NCBI RefSeq assembly: GCF_032452875.1
Contig: NC_083879.1
Location: 84,391,572 to 84,455,571, forward strand
Length of the DNA stretch: 64,000 nt
Reading direction: 5' to 3'
Source of the DNA: Bos javanicus
Lineage: Eukaryota > Chordata > Mammalia > Artiodactyla > Bovidae
Part shown: piece after piece, positions 30,602-42,999 of the stretch
Layout of the letters: every line of letters starts with the position of its first letter
Position numbering within the stretch: the first letter of the stretch is position 1
Notes under the pieces: model-generated
The model's database searches: none
What the model saw: only the letters and a program-made list of their open reading frames with translations
Told to the model about the DNA's origin: nothing
Program-made: the position numbers and the translations under genes

Positions 30602-32060
30602 CGTATGGAAACGTGCATATCTTCATGAGAACCATGATGATCAATCCTAGTGAAGATGTTAATTTTTTTTTTTACATATTTATGCTGTCTCTGTTTTGAC
30701 TGTAGTTGTAATTGTTCGGGAGACATTGGTAGCGTACACTAAGCCTTCCACTCTGAACATAAAAATATCCGCAGACATACTTCTTGTTTTTCTTTCTACT
30801 GGTTGTCAGCTGTCACAATGCTTTAGGAATCTTTATAAAGTATGTGTCCCTTGGGGAGCCTTGCTTAAGACTGATTATCAGAGCTTCATTCCTGATCAGT
30901 CTGGAATGCGACATGATAAATACAAGGAATTCTTCCCTTGATCTACCCGAAGACTGTATTTTCATGTTTCATCACGGCAAGCTGGCTGGGAAGTCTTCAC
31001 ATTTTTACCGTCAGCCTGGTACTTTCTCTCACCATGGAGCAGCTGTGACTGTGGATGAAAATCCTCAAGAATTCCAAGGAGATGCTGCAATAGCTCTTAC
31101 AGGCTCGTTGGGACAAATGTGAAACTTCTGTTAGTGCTGTTCATGCTTTTTTATTTTTTTTCTAAACGTGCACTCAAATTTGCATTCTGCTCCTTAGACC
31201 AGTGACTGTAAGAGAATTTTATTATCTTAGTGTAAATCATTACTCCTAAAGGAAAAAAAAAATCCTGCTCTTGGTTTTTCTCTTTTATGGTCTCTTTGGA
31301 AGTTCAACATGTATGGTAACTTGCTAGAGGTGTTAGTCTGTGTCTATAAAACTAAACATTGTCCATTTCTGACTTGTAAATGATAGATTTTCATCTAATT
31401 AAATAATTCAAATTCATCTCTTTTTTTATTTGAAGTGTTTTCCAGTTTTTCAACTCTGTCACTCAACATTAAATTGAGTGGGAAAACAGTTTTTTCTCTC
31501 TTTCTTTCTGGCAGAATTACCTTAACCTCACCACTGCCTTAAGAGTAATGTAGGGCAGGATGAAAATTACAAGCCAAAATTCTAGAGTCTGTTGTGGAAT
31601 TCCAGCATCCTCCTCCACATGTGCCGAAGCTGACGTTTGTGTACACTGCTTTCTTCCTATTTCAGTTTCCTGAAAAGAGTTTTCCTTTAGTTTTGGAAGC
31701 ACTGCAAACGTGAGCGTTTTAATAGCTGGCCTTACAGAGGGCTCAGCGCAGTTCAGAGCTGTGTAAATTAGACAGACTTCAGGGTGTGGTGGATGCTGGG
31801 CCACATGAGGCGTGTGTGTGTTGGTGAGTGTGTGCGTGTCCATGTGCAGGCTGCGGGGCACAGGAACAGATTCTCCTCTGAATACATTGCTACGGTTGGT
31901 GAGTTTTTTTTGCTCCTTTTAAGTGAACCGTATCATCTTTTAATAACAGTTTCACAGTCATGTGGTCTGTAAACTTTTGACATGTAATTGAAACTGGAAC
32001 ATCCAGCTGTGAGGACAGTTGATTGGGAAGTAGAATTCATCTTACCTGGTTTTTCCTCAG
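30602..32060. other. Intron 3 segment without recognised repeats
   Basis: About 1.4 kb of unique-looking DNA before exon D. Overlapping open frames around 30696-31122 have no recognisable domain. A short TG-rich patch lies near 31810-31840. The final bases form the exon D polypyrimidine acceptor. Confidence 0.45.
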
Positions 32061-32171
32061 GTCAAGCTGATGCCTCCCGCTCCCAATGATGACCTGGCGA
32101 CGCTCAGCGAGCTCACAGACAGCAGCCTGCTTTATGAAATTCAGAAGCGCTTTGGGAACAATCAGATTTAC
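32061..32171 (+). CDS. MYO16: MYO16 exon D: start of the motor domain
   Basis: This 111-base, 37-codon exon is in phase 0 at both ends. The translation reads VKLMPPAPNDDLATLSEL and then a segment ending LLYEIQKRFGNNQIY. This matches the myosin head signature in which a DDL..L..L motif precedes LL..L..R(Y/F)....IY, so it is the entry of the motor core. The acceptor is TTTTTCCTCAG and the donor is GTAAGT at 32172. The final IY continues into the next exon as IYTFIGDI, the usual strand leading to the purine-binding loop. Confidence 0.95.
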
Positions 32172-33591
32172 GTAAGTGCCCTTGAAATTGCCTTTTGCAT
32201 GGCTCTGTCTTGTGTGTATATTCACCCTTCCGTGCTGCTAGTATTACAAGGAGAGGGCTCTTTGTTACTTAGGAGCATCCCGATAGCTTAAGGTGGATTT
32301 CTCAGGGTTCAGGTCAGTTCTTCTGATTCAGGTATGAGGCAGTTTCAGCAATGACCCACACTTCAGCGTGGTTAAAGTTGTCTGCCTGAGGGTAGACAAC
32401 TTCCTGTTGTCAGGTTTGCTGGAGGAGAAGATCCTGCTTAGATCCCGCAGGATCTGCAGGTCAGTTATAAAAATGCTGCTTGTTTCATCTGCTTTAACTC
32501 GGCCGCTCAGATCTGGAAAAGGAAGCCAGAGAGGAAAAGCTAAGTGAGCCTTGAGGGCTTGCCTCTGTCTGCATGAAAAAAGATACTGTGTTTCCAAATT
32601 ATCAAGAAATGTCTTTGTTGAGTAAGTAATTTATACACATATCTCTGATAATAAGATACAGATATCTGACTTAGATGACAAACAGCACGGAGGATTGATT
32701 TGCTTGGTTCTACTCTGGTTTATATGTGTTATTTCTTCCAGTACGTGGATCGGTTTTGGCAGTATGTAATCTCAGACTCTCTTTCTCTCTCTCATTGATT
32801 TCATTAAATTCAACTCAGAGCAATTCAATCAGAAGGTCTACAGAGAAATCTGATGATGCACATGTCTGCTATGCCTTTTGGATCACACCCTTTTTTTTTT
32901 TTTCCTCCTCCACTGAGCAATTGATTAAGTAATTTTCATGTAAATGTGAAATCTGAGATTTCTTTACAAGTAATAAATTGTCAGGTGCTGATTAACCTAT
33001 GAAAATTCAGGGCAGCATCTTAACACTTGGATAAATTGCCTGCCACTGTAAATACACTTAAAACTAAATACTTCTATCAGAATTAATGGAATTGAGTCAT
33101 CAGCATGAAGAGGCAGAGCCTGATTACTTTGGTCTCTGCTGCTGCCTTGCCACTTGTGTGGTTTGTGCCATTGTCTCTCTTTCCATAACGTCTTGCTGAT
33201 TCTTCTTCCTGTTAACGTCTTAGTCAAGTTATCGGTAGACCACTGAAGTTTTTATTTTATGCTGGAGTAGAGCCGATGAGCAAGGTTGTGATGGTTTCAG
33301 GTATGCAGTGAAGGGACTCAGCCATCCGTATATGCGTATCCATTCTCCTCCAAAACCCCCTCCCATCCAGGCTGCCACATGACATTGAGCAGAGTTCCGT
33401 GTGCTACAGGGCAGATGCTTGTTGGTTATCCATTTTGAATCTAGCAGTGTGTACGAACTCCCTCCTTCCTTCATCCTTCCCCCCTGCTAACCATAAGTTT
33501 GTTCTCTAAATCTGTGTTGAATGGTTCTGATTTCCTTTCTTTCGTTCATGCCTTTCAAGTGGCTTTTTCTCCCAAATATCATTTAGTCCAC
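32172..33591. other. Intron 4 segment without recognised features
   Basis: Unique-looking DNA with a T run near 32890-32903. No gene or clear young repeat was seen. Confidence 0.45.
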
Positions 33592-33698
33592 AGCTTCCCT
33601 GGTGGTTCAGCTGGTAAAGAATCCGCTTGCAGTGAGGGAGACCTGGGTTAGATCCTTGGCTGGGGAAGATCCCCAGAGTCGGACACGCCTGAGCGACC
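33592..33698 (+). mobile_element. Bov-tA SINE with internal deletion
   Basis: The sense head (GCTTCCCTGGTGGTTCAGCT, GGGGAAGATCCCC) is joined directly to the tail (AGAGTCGGACACGCCTGAGC). The central BovA body is missing. Confidence 0.85.
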
Positions 33699-34190
33699 TT
33701 CACGTCCTCTGCCTCCCCGTGCTCACCACCCTCATCGTCCTGGCCCCAGCAGCCTCCTGCCTTCCTAGGGGAAACTTCACCCCTTTTCAGTCTGATCTCA
33801 CAAGGAACTAGGGCCATTTTTATGCAGAAGAAATGTAATCTCAAAACTCCCAGTCTTAGAACTTTTCGGTAGCTTGTCATTTTTCGTGGAAGGATGGCCA
33901 CATGTCCTTATTCCCTGTCTGGCCCCTAAACATGATCATTGGTGATTCCTAGTCACCCCCCTTAGACTTTTTCCCTGGAGTTCTCTTTCTCACTCCGTGA
34001 AGTGCAAAGCTTTATAAACTCCCTCTAGGTACTTTTTCAGTCTCTAAGTAAACCTTCCCAGAGCTTCCAGATTAAGTTACTATGGACCATCTTTCTTTGG
34101 CTTTTCTGCACACACCACTAAGTGGGAGCCAAATAATGGCTTTCATGTTTCTCTTTGAAACCCTGATAGATCCTTACCTTTTCTGCCTTG

Positions 34191-34424
34191 TTTGATAATA
34201 TATGTGTGCGTGCTAAGTCATTTCAGTTGTTTCCAACTCTGCAATGTGGACCATGGCCCTCCAGGCTCCTCTGTCGATGGGATTCCCCAGGCAAGAATAC
34301 TGGAGTGGGTGGCTGTGCCCTCCCCCAGGGGACCTTCCCAACCCAAGCACTGAACTGGTGTCCGGCACTGGAAGGCAGATTCTTTACCATTAGCGCCACC
34401 TGAGAAGCCCCATTTGATGATATA
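34191..34424 (-). mobile_element. Bov-tA SINE with target-site duplications
   Basis: Flanks TTTGATAATATA (34191-34202) and TTTGATGATATA (34413-34424) differ at one base. The antisense SINE runs from GTGCTAAGTCATTTCAGTTG to GCCACCTGAGAAGCCCC. Confidence 0.9.
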
Positions 34425-34599
34425 GGGGCTATTAATTTAAAAATTTGGCTGGAAGTCAGCATATTACACATTTATGTGCTGTTTCTGATCCTTGCAGAAA
34501 GCTGTTTTATCATTAAAATTAGTGTTTTATCATTAAGCAAGTTATTACCACATGTAATTACTTTGTATAGATTAAGAAAGTTCCGTTGTATTAGTAGTT

Positions 34600-35900
34600 T
34601 TCAAAGTTATTATTATTTTTAGTCAAGAGTGGGAATTGACTATTATTAAATGCTTTTTGCATTTATTAAGATAATCATATAAATTTTATTCTTGACTTCT
34701 TAGTAATACAAATTGCAAGAGTTGATTTTCTGATATGAAGCCAACCTTGAATTACTAGAATAAAGCCTCTTTAGTTGAAATTTATTATTTGTTGAATATA
34801 TTATTGGATTCAGTTTGTCTGTATTTTTCTCATTACTTTAGCATGTGTTTTAATGAAGGAAAACAGCCTATAATTTTCTTTCAATATATTTGTTTTTAAT
34901 ACTAAGTTTATGCAGACCTCTTAAAATGAAGTGATTCATGTTCCCTCTTCTGCTACTTTCTGGAATAATTTGTATGAAATTTGTTTATTTTTACATCAGT
35001 ATTGGCAAGAATTCACTGGTGAATTCTTAGTTTTCTTTGCGGGAAGGTTTTAGACATGGATTCAATTTTTTACCGAAAATAAATCTACTTAGATTTCTGA
35101 CATCTTATTGCATTTATCTTGGTAAGATTGTGGATTATTGTCCACATCATCTAAATATCCCTCTTCATCTGTTCCCACTTCAGTGGGATCTGTAGTGATG
35201 TCTTACTTGGCATATTGGTGGTCTGTTTCCTCTTCTTTCCTCAGTCGGTCTCGTTAGGACACCAGGTTTTTATTTGACTTTTCCATGATCGCCTTTTGGC
35301 TTTAGTTTATTTACTCCATGGCTTTTGTTTACTAATTCCATTCATTTCTGCTCATATGTTGGTTACTTATTTCTGATAATTTCTTGTAATTTGATGAGTT
35401 CCTAGAAACAGGTACTTAGATCATTACCTGCCTGTATTCTTTTTTAACATATGTTTCAGGCAATAATTTCATATCAAAAAATAATAATAATAATTTCATA
35501 TCTAGTGTATCTTTAGTAGCATCTCACATGTTATGATATATCATAATTAAAATGTTTTCTCATTTGCATTGTGATTTCTCTTTTTGACTCATAGGTTATT
35601 TGCAAATGTATAATCACCACACATTTGGTGATTTTCTAGCTATCCATGGTTAATTTGCATCATAATCCGTGATCAGAGAATGCACTTTATGTGACTCAAA
35701 CCCTTTAAACGTACTGGAACTGGCTGGTGTTCAATTTAAATGAACATACATTGTGCAGTTCTTGGTAATAGTGTTCAATGCGAGTTAATTATTCCACTTG
35801 GTAATTACTTATTTCAAAATTTCATCCATGTGTTCAATTAATTACTTAAGATAGTCATTTCACTTGTGTGTTCAGTGGGACAAGCTTATTGGTTTAATTT
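34600..35900 (-). repeat. Old L1 ORF2 sequence
   Basis: AT-rich antisense L1 ORF2 text, much diverged: GCCAACCTTGAATTACTAGA, ATATTATTGGATTCAGTTTG, TCCCTCTTCTGCTACTTTCT, AATTCACTGGTGAATTCTTA, GAGAATGCACTTTATGTGA. No frame survives. Borders are approximate. Confidence 0.7.
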
Positions 35901-36074
35901 TATGTGAATTTGACTTTTTATTTACAAACTTTTAAAACAATTCACAAAATGTTAAAGTGTGATTTTTATTTATTCTCTATAGTTTTCTCAGTGATTTAAA
36001 AATTATACAATATTTAACTTTAAAAGTGCTATTTATATGGTCCAATAACAATTTCTATCCTTTCAATTTAATAG

Positions 36075-36140
36075 ACTTTTATTGGGGACATTCTCCTGCT
36101 GGTTAATCCATTCAAAGAGATTCCAATTTATTCCACCATG
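36075..36140 (+). CDS. MYO16: MYO16 exon E: purine-binding loop of the motor
   Basis: This short exon of 66 bases (22 codons, phase 0 to 0) encodes TFIGDILLLVNPFKEIPIYS plus Thr-Met. NPFKEIPIY fits the myosin purine-binding loop NPxxxxxxY, which contacts the adenine ring of ATP, so that element is intact. The acceptor is TTTCAATTTAATAG, weaker in pyrimidines and ending in a less common TAG. The donor is GTGAGT at 36141. At 66 bases it is the shortest exon in the window and could be skipped without a frameshift, but I have no transcript evidence for that. Confidence 0.95.
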
Positions 36141-37280
36141 GTGAGTATAAAATTTTAAATGTCCTTTAATGATGTAGAGTAACCACTTTCTAGACATACC
36201 TATTGTGTCAAATGATTAAGAAGAAAAAGCAAAACTGGAAGTAAAATCAAGCTTCTCAGAAAATTCTGCCCTGAGTGGTTACATAATAGTGACTTTATTT
36301 TCTTTTGAGAAAATATTGAAAAGGAATGTTATTTTATCAAAAGAGTCCCTTGCAGTTGTCATGTGTGGTTCTTATGACTGTGGTCCCTAGACAGACTTCT
36401 AAAATCAAATATTGTATTAACTCTGTGTTCCCATGCATTTTTGACTAGTTCAAGGTCGGTTGGTTTAGAATTCTTCTCTGAACACTTTCAGAAGAGCCCT
36501 GTGATGTTTAGGCAATTGGATCAGACAGGACGGTGCTGCCTTTACACATTTTCCGAGCCTTTCCAGCTTTAATCATGAGAGTCAAAATTAAAAGAGAAGC
36601 TGCTTTTGAAAAAGTATTCCAGGCAACTGAAAGCACAGTATGATTTTTGCCAAGTGTTTTGGGATCAAAATGCCGTCGTGGGAACTCTTTTTCTTGTGCA
36701 ACCACAGGCTGCCTCCAGTGTGAAGCAGAATCCTTGGTGGGGGAGCAGGAGACGAAAGGAGGAAGCCTGTGTTCTTGAAGCAAGGATGCCCTTTAGATGC
36801 TGGAGGTGGGGTGGAGGCAGGGAGGGAGAGAGAGAGAGAGAGAGAGACATTCCTGTCTCTGAACTCCCAACGAATCAACCAAGAATTAGCACAGAAATAC
36901 TTTTGGGTAAAACAGGGTCCCTCACCACCCGACCCTCCTCTCTTCTTAGCAAAAGTCAGTTCCACTGCTGCTTTAAAGCTGCCCTGAAACATGCCCACCC
37001 TCCTCATCCCACCCAGCCCGACCCCAGTCCCACCCCTGGGCTGTCTGCAGATGTATGGAAGTAGGGTTGACTAGAGCAAAAGGAATTACCCGTATTATTT
37101 TGGGGGTTATAGGTGAAGATGAAGGAGAAGGGGGGTGAGGAGGAGGAGAAGGTTTGGGAGGAAGGAGAGGAGGACATGGGCATACTGCTGTGTATAAAAT
37201 AGATGCCCGAAGCAATAAAGACCCACCATGTGGAAGAGGGAACTCCACAACACTCTGTACTGATCTGTATGGGATCAAGT
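36141..37280. other. Intron 5 segment with GA microsatellite
   Basis: Mostly unique-looking, with an AG repeat at about 36826-36848, C-rich text at 36985-37040 and a purine-rich GGA/GAA stretch at 37110-37175. No gene was recognised. Confidence 0.5.
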
Positions 37281-37737
37281 GATTGAGTGAAAGTCGTTCA
37301 GTTGTGTCCAACTCTTTGCGACCCCATGGACAGCAGCATACCAGGCCTCCCTGTCCATCACCAACTCCTGGAGCCTACTCAAACTCATGTCCATCAAGTT
37401 GGTGATGCCATCCAACCATCTCATCCTCTGTCGTCCCCTTCTCCTCCTGCCTTCAATCATTCCAGCATCAAGATCTTTTCCAATGATTCAGTTTGTCACA
37501 TCAGGTGGCCAAAATATTGGAGTTTCAGCTTCAACATCAGTCCTTCCAAAGAACAACCAGGACTGATCTCCTTTAAGATGGACTGGTTGGATCCCTTTGC
37601 AGTCTAAGGGACTCTCAAGAGTCTTCTCCAACACCACAGTTCAAAAGCATCAATCCTTCGGTGCTTAGCTTTCTTTATAGTCCAACTCTCACATCCATAC
37701 ACGACCACTGGAAAAACCATAGCTTTGACCAGACGGA
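37281..37737 (-). mobile_element. BovB 3' end
   Basis: Antisense, about 457 bases: GTCGTTCAGTTGTGTCCAAC, TCATCCTCTGTCGTCCCCTT, ending at AGCTTTGACCAGACGGA. It lies about 180 bases upstream of exon F. Confidence 0.9.
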
Positions 37738-37918
37738 ACCACCATTAGAGATGCTTAAAATGTGCTGAGGAGGGCATCATTGCACAAATGGTTTGTGTTT
37801 ACAAGTGAGACTCAAGATTAGAGATTTATGTGCTTTTGTGTATTGGAAATGTATCAGTGTCTTCGTGGGGCAAAGGACCCTGAATCCTTTTGACAGAGGT
37901 GCCGGCCCTGTTCTCCAG

Positions 37919-38046
37919 GTCTCTGAGCTGTACCTGAGCAGCACTGGGCAGCCCAACCCCTCCCTGCCGCCTCACATTTTCTGCTGCGCGGAGAGAGCCT
38001 TCCACCAGCTTTTCCAGGAGCGGAGACCTCAGTGTTTCGTCCTCAG
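37919..38046 (+). CDS. MYO16: MYO16 exon F: segment before the P-loop
   Basis: This 128-base exon runs from phase 0 to phase 2. It begins VSELYLSSTGQPNPSLPPH and continues IFCCAERAFHQLF to QCFVL, ending with two bases of a Ser codon. It matches the conserved PPHIFA.A..AY.......Q...SGESGAGKT approach of the motor head. PPHIF and the Gln before the P-loop are present. The acceptor is CCCTGTTCTCCAG and the donor is GTGAGC at 38047. It is the most GC-rich exon of the set. Confidence 0.95.
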
Positions 38047-40085
38047 GTGAGCCCTTCACCCGCCCCAGCCCCAGGCTCGGCTGTGCCCCGGGAGCTTGGC
38101 AGTAAACCTGTCCACATTTCTTCTGCTTTATGTTTATTGACTTCCTCATCGGTTTGTGTCCCTGTAAGTCTTTGCAGGGGGTACACTTGACTCGCTACAG
38201 AGGAGAAACATCTTTGTTATTACAAACGGCCCCGGATGTGGCTGGAATATTTCAACAAACTTAACCTGAAGCTCAGTTCATTTTGAAGATTTATGTCTTA
38301 GAACCAGAGCGCCTTGCTTTCAAACCTTAGAAAACACAGGGAAAGAAGGGCGCGCGCGACTAGTATTCCACCTTTCTCCAAAATGTGGTGCTGAGCGAGA
38401 CACCATGCAGCAGCTTGCAGAGGTGAAATTTCCCAGCTGCTTCTAGGCATTTACCTTGGCTCATGTCACCAGAATTATACACCCGAAGTCATTTTTATTG
38501 GAATGCAATGGCAGTGTTAGCTCCTAAATGTCAAGATGCTCAGGAGGGTCATTTACATTGGAGCGAAAAAAAAAAGTGTATCGTAAGAAGTAAGGGTGAA
38601 ATGTGAGTGTGTACTGATAGAGAATTAAATAAATATTTAGGTATCAAAGCACAGTTGAGAATTATGTTGTATATCAGGCTACACCTCCTTGAGAGGGAGA
38701 CATCCATGAATACCCCTGTCTTTGCATAGTTATCCTCAATAGCATCAGTTGAAGACTGAACATGTAAATAAAGCTTTGCACAGCCTGAGTCAGAGCGAGA
38801 TCAAAGAGTGAAGAGGGAACCCTGGAAAGAACCCAAGTAACATTAAATCTGTAAATAAGCACTTCTGTATATACTTTTATATTATTAACCCCATCAGAGT
38901 CCCATGGACGGTCAGACCGGCGTGTGGCAGACGCTGGTCATGTGGTTTCAAAATAGCTGCGAGTGGTGGTTTTATACCTGCTCTGAAGGGTCCCCCAAGT
39001 GGGAGTTAGGGGACCCTGGCATTCTTGAGCCAAGAAATGCTGCTTTTATCTGCTTTATCTATTGGGTTTCCTGGTCCTGGTCTTGCTTAGACAAAAAGGG
39101 AAACTTAAAAAAAAAAAAAGGGAGATGGCAAGGAGTGTGTAGTTGTGTTGACAGTGATAACAACCAATATTTTTGAGAGTTGCTGGTGTCAGGCCCTCCC
39201 CTAGGTACCGTCCACGTGTTATCTTGTCCATCGCTTTAGTGATGTTGTAGGATGCGTGTTACTATAACCAGTGTTATTGCTGTCATTTTATGTGTCAAGG
39301 GCTGAGTGTTAGAAGGGTTAGCTCCCTAGTGTGGGGTCTCCCTGGGATGTGAGTCCAACAGCCTCGCTCCGGAGCCTGAGTGCCCCCTGCCCACACTCAC
39401 AACCATGCTCATCCACTGCGGCTCACCTCAGGGGGCTTTCGGAGGTACCCCCAGCCTAAAATGACTGTCACAAATCCACGGCCGTAACTAAACTCTCACT
39501 GAATGCACTTAATTCTTGTCAAAAATTGTGGTTCTTAGTGAAGCTCTGAAGAGCCAATGACATCTTTTGGGAACCTGCCAATTATAGAGCTCCCAGTGCC
39601 AAGCATGTTCCATCAGTGAAGAAATTGCTTGTTTCTACATGCCCTTGCTCATGGGATTGTTCTTCTATCAATAGTAAGATTTGTTTATTTTCCGCAGAAC
39701 TAGTATTCCTTTGGGACATCTTTAAAGGCTAATGATGCCATGTATCAACTCGTTACTCAGAAAAAAAAAACATTTTTTTCATTCAAGGGTCAAGAAATGA
39801 AGAGCAAATCAGGGACCGCAGGGATCTGGTGATGCTCGGTTGAGGCGTTTTCTTTCTTCTTTCAAGACTGGTGTTTGTGCTGATGTGTAGCTTCCCTAGA
39901 TTGTCTTCCCTACCGCGCAGCTTTCTGCATTTTCACTAATGAGTGAACCAAGTGGGAAAGTCAGACGATGGCATGTTCTCATTGAAAGTTAGCTTACCTT
40001 CTTTGCGTCTGAGAATTACTGTCTGGTTCCTTTTTTACTATATTTGCCAAAATAGTAAACGTATATTTTTTCTGTCTTATTTTAG
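38047..40085. other. Intron 6, no recognised insertions
   Basis: Two kilobases of unique-looking intron with a few A runs (38570, 39108, 39763). I saw no young transposon and no gene. Confidence 0.5.
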
Positions 40086-40191
40086 TGGAGAAAGAGGATC
40101 TGGAAAGTCTGAAGCCAGCAAGCAGATAATGAGACACCTCACCTGCAGGTCTGGCTCCAGCAGGCCTATATTCGATTCCAAATTTAAGCAT
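40086..40191 (+). CDS. MYO16: MYO16 exon G: P-loop of the motor
   Basis: This 106-base exon completes Ser (AG|T) and continues GERGSGKSEASKQIMRHLTC to DSKFKH, ending in phase 0. GERGSGKS is the Walker A/P-loop that holds the ATP phosphates. Conventional myosins carry GESGAGKT here. The invariant Gly, Lys and terminal hydroxyl residue are kept, but Ser to Arg, Ala to Ser and Thr to Ser changes are seen. I recall MYO16 orthologues as sharing this form, so it is probably a family trait and not a fault of this allele. The acceptor is TCTGTCTTATTTTAG and the donor is GTAAGT at 40192. Confidence 0.95.
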
Positions 40192-40288
40192 GTAAGTCAC
40201 TGGTTTCAGTTAGAGACTATGATGGGATCGGAAAAACCTGATTGCAAATAGAAGGGGAGACATCTTCATAGGCTTTAAGTTGAACCAT

Positions 40289-40490
40289 AGGACTTCCCTG
40301 GTGGCTCAGATGGTAAAGAATCGGCCTGCAATGCAGGAGACCTAGGTTCCACCCCTGGGTCGGGAAGGTCCCCTGGAGAAGGGAAAGTATTCTTGCCTGG
40401 AGAATCCCACAGAGGAGCCTGGTGGGCTAAAGTCCGTGGAGTCACAAAGAGTCGGACGTGACTGAGTGACTTTGACTTCACTTTAACCAT
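40289..40490 (+). mobile_element. Bov-tA SINE
   Basis: Sense copy 100 bases after exon G: GGACTTCCCTGGTGGCTCAG, GAAAGTATTCTTGCCTGGAG, AGAGTCGGACGTGACTGAGT. A short AACCATA on both sides may be a target-site duplication. Confidence 0.9.
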
Positions 40491-41705
40491 AAGTTGGTCA
40501 AAATTTGTGAAAATAAAGGAAAAAAGATGGAGGCTCTGTGCAAATGAACACTGTTGAGGTTGAGCTTTGTTTTCTTGTGTGTATTTTAATATACCGTGGA
40601 CATTCTCTTTTGTATTCACTCAGAACAGTTGAGCTGAAAATATGTAATATAATTAGAGTTGCTTACTTTTACTAATAAAGAGACAGTTTGGGGTGTACAT
40701 AGGATATATCTGTGGGGATTGACCAGATAAGCATCTTTTGTAGGGAATCACTGAAAGCTGATTGAGAGCCTGTTGGCAGCTCAGAGAGGGGTCCAATTTC
40801 ACATAGTAAAATTCAGTGTATTCAAGGAGACCCCTGAAGTAGTCTGATTCTCTTGTCTTCACACTGTTCTAGCAAGTTCTGTTAGCATGTTGATCAGATT
40901 ATAAGGAGAAGCTCTTCTCAGTTTTTCACTTTACAAAAAACATACTATAAATCCCTCTGCAGTGTATCTGTGGTATCATATGTGTTCCTTCACGACGTTA
41001 ACTCACAGCCATTTATTACGCTTGATCTGTACACTAGGCACATGCATAATTCTACAGCACAGCTCAAAGTAATCTGACATTTTGGGCCAACCTGGGAAAA
41101 GTAGTGTGGCTTTGAGTCCTGTCGCTATAGACATGGCTTGTGTTTCCCTTGGCAACTTCAAAACCGCTGAGATCAGCTAGAAGAGCAGTTGTTTCTAGTC
41201 CCTGTATTTGAACTTCAAGCTGTGGAAACAGGGACTTTCCACGCCGGTAGGTTTATTGGCACATGAAATTCATGTTTTGGGAAAAAACACCATTGCCTGG
41301 GACTTTTCTTCACTAATTCTGGTCCAAATGAGTTTCAACTTTGAGACATTCAATCCCATTTAAGTTCCTTAAATCAACATTTATTGAGCAACTCTTTGCA
41401 CAGAGCAGAGTGATGGGGTCGCCCTGATTAAGCCATTATCTTTTATTGAGGAGGGTACAAGTCTTTACTTTTAGAAAGGCCAATTGGTTACCTACTACCA
41501 TAATAATATGGCACAGCTTTTAATGGCAGAACTACAAACATTTTATAGAAAAAAATCCAATATAAATAGGAACAAATCATGCCAATAAAATGTGAGTCAG
41601 TGAGTACTGAGGAAATACGTATTTCCCCTTGCCTGTATTTTTATTTAAAGTTTTATTATGACACAGTCTTCTCATTATTTTGTTTTAAAGTTGAGTAGCA
41701 GAACA
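40491..41705. other. Intron 7 segment without recognised features
   Basis: Unique-looking DNA. No gene, RNA or young repeat was recognised. Confidence 0.45.
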
Positions 41706-41945
41706 TCCCATGGACGGAGGAGCCTGGTGGGCTGCAGTCCATGGGGTCGTGAAGAGTCGGACACGACTGAGCGACTTCACTTTCCCTTTTCACTTTCATG
41801 CATTGGAGAAGGAAATGGCAACCCACTCCAGTGTTCTGGCCTGGAGAATCCCAGGGACGGGGGAGCCTGGTGGGCTGCCTTCTATGGGGTTGCACAGAGT
41901 CAGACACGACTGAAGAGACCTAGCAGCAGTAGCAGTAGCAGAGCA
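41706..41945 (+). mobile_element. BovA dimeric SINE (Bov-A2 type)
   Basis: Two sense BovA units are joined by CACTTTCCCTTTTCACTTTC. The tail has AGCAGTAGCAGTAGCAG. Confidence 0.88.
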
Positions 41946-42299
41946 GTATCAATTTGCTTTTCTTTTTTTTTTTTGCAGTGTTTCTCTTAACACATTTGTT
42001 TGGTGCCACCTATTGGCCAGGAGGATGATAAAAGATGAAACAATACCACTCACTGCTTCAGTTCACTCTTGAATCACGGGTCAGCCGTGCACAGTGAAGA
42101 CATGCATATGTTTATATTTTGCTCAGCGGCTCTCGTCACTTGTATATCTTTACTGTTACTCTGTTACAGTGACTAAACACACCGACCCAAGACATCACTC
42201 AGGTTTTAATCCCAGCTCCACTATTTATAAGTTTTCAATCTTGGGAAATTTTCTAGATTTGTCAGTTTCCTTTTCTATAAAATGGAGACTCTAGTTGTG

Positions 42300-42450
42300 A
42301 GGATTAAAAGATGTAATAAACACATACATGCATATACAGTCATACATATGTATGTATGTATGTATTTACAGTTATATATAATTTTACATATAATGACATA
42401 CATGTACAGATATACATATAAATGTACATTCATGTATGTGTATATATAAT

Positions 42451-42481
<31 letters not shown>

Positions 42482-42485
42482 GGTT
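42300..42485. repeat. Composite microsatellite (ATGT/ATAC/TG/TA)
   Basis: About 185 bases of interrupted ACATAC, TATG, GTGT and TATATA units, including TATGTATGTATGTATG and a final (TG)n(TA)n run. Confidence 0.9.
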
Positions 42486-42781
42486 CCTGGCACATAGTCA
42501 GTACAATATAATGTGCAATATAATTGTTCTCTACTATTATTAACAAAAGCAAAAATAAATTCTGCTGTTTGTTGAATACTTACCATGTTACAGGCACCAG
42601 GCTGAACACTTCGTACACTGGACTCTGATCATCACTGAGTTGTTCTATTTAGAATAAAAGAAATGAGGTTTGGAAATTTACAAAACTTGCTCAAGGTTAT
42701 AGCATTTGTCATTATCAGAGTTGGAGTCTGAGGGCAGGTGTCTCTTATTCCAAGGCACATGCACTGAATTATTTACCCTAT

Positions 42782-42916
42782 AAGGAAATGGCAACCCACT
42801 CCAGTGTTCTTGCCTGGAGAATCCCAGGGAGGGGGGAGCCTGGTGGGCTGCCATCTATGGGGTCGCACAGAGTCAGACACGACTGAAGCGACTTAGCAGC
42901 AGCAGCAGCAGCAGCA
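42782..42916 (+). mobile_element. BovA SINE with (AGC)n tail
   Basis: Sense monomer: AAGGAAATGGCAACCCACTC to CGACTTAGCAGCAGCAGCAG. Confidence 0.9.
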
Positions 42917-42999
42917 CACTTCCTTTCTAGGTGCATGTCATTAATTACCTTTTATATTCATTTTCTATTATAATAAAAATTAGTGTATTAGCAGGTACA

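Noticed and set aside
30696..31122. Possible small gene in intron 3
   Set aside because: Two overlapping frames of 81 and 112 codons without recognisable domain, splice or promoter evidence.
36588..37064. Overlapping frames of 139 and 152 codons around the GA repeat in intron 5
   Set aside because: Low-complexity Ser/Leu or Arg/Glu text from the microsatellite. No conserved domain.
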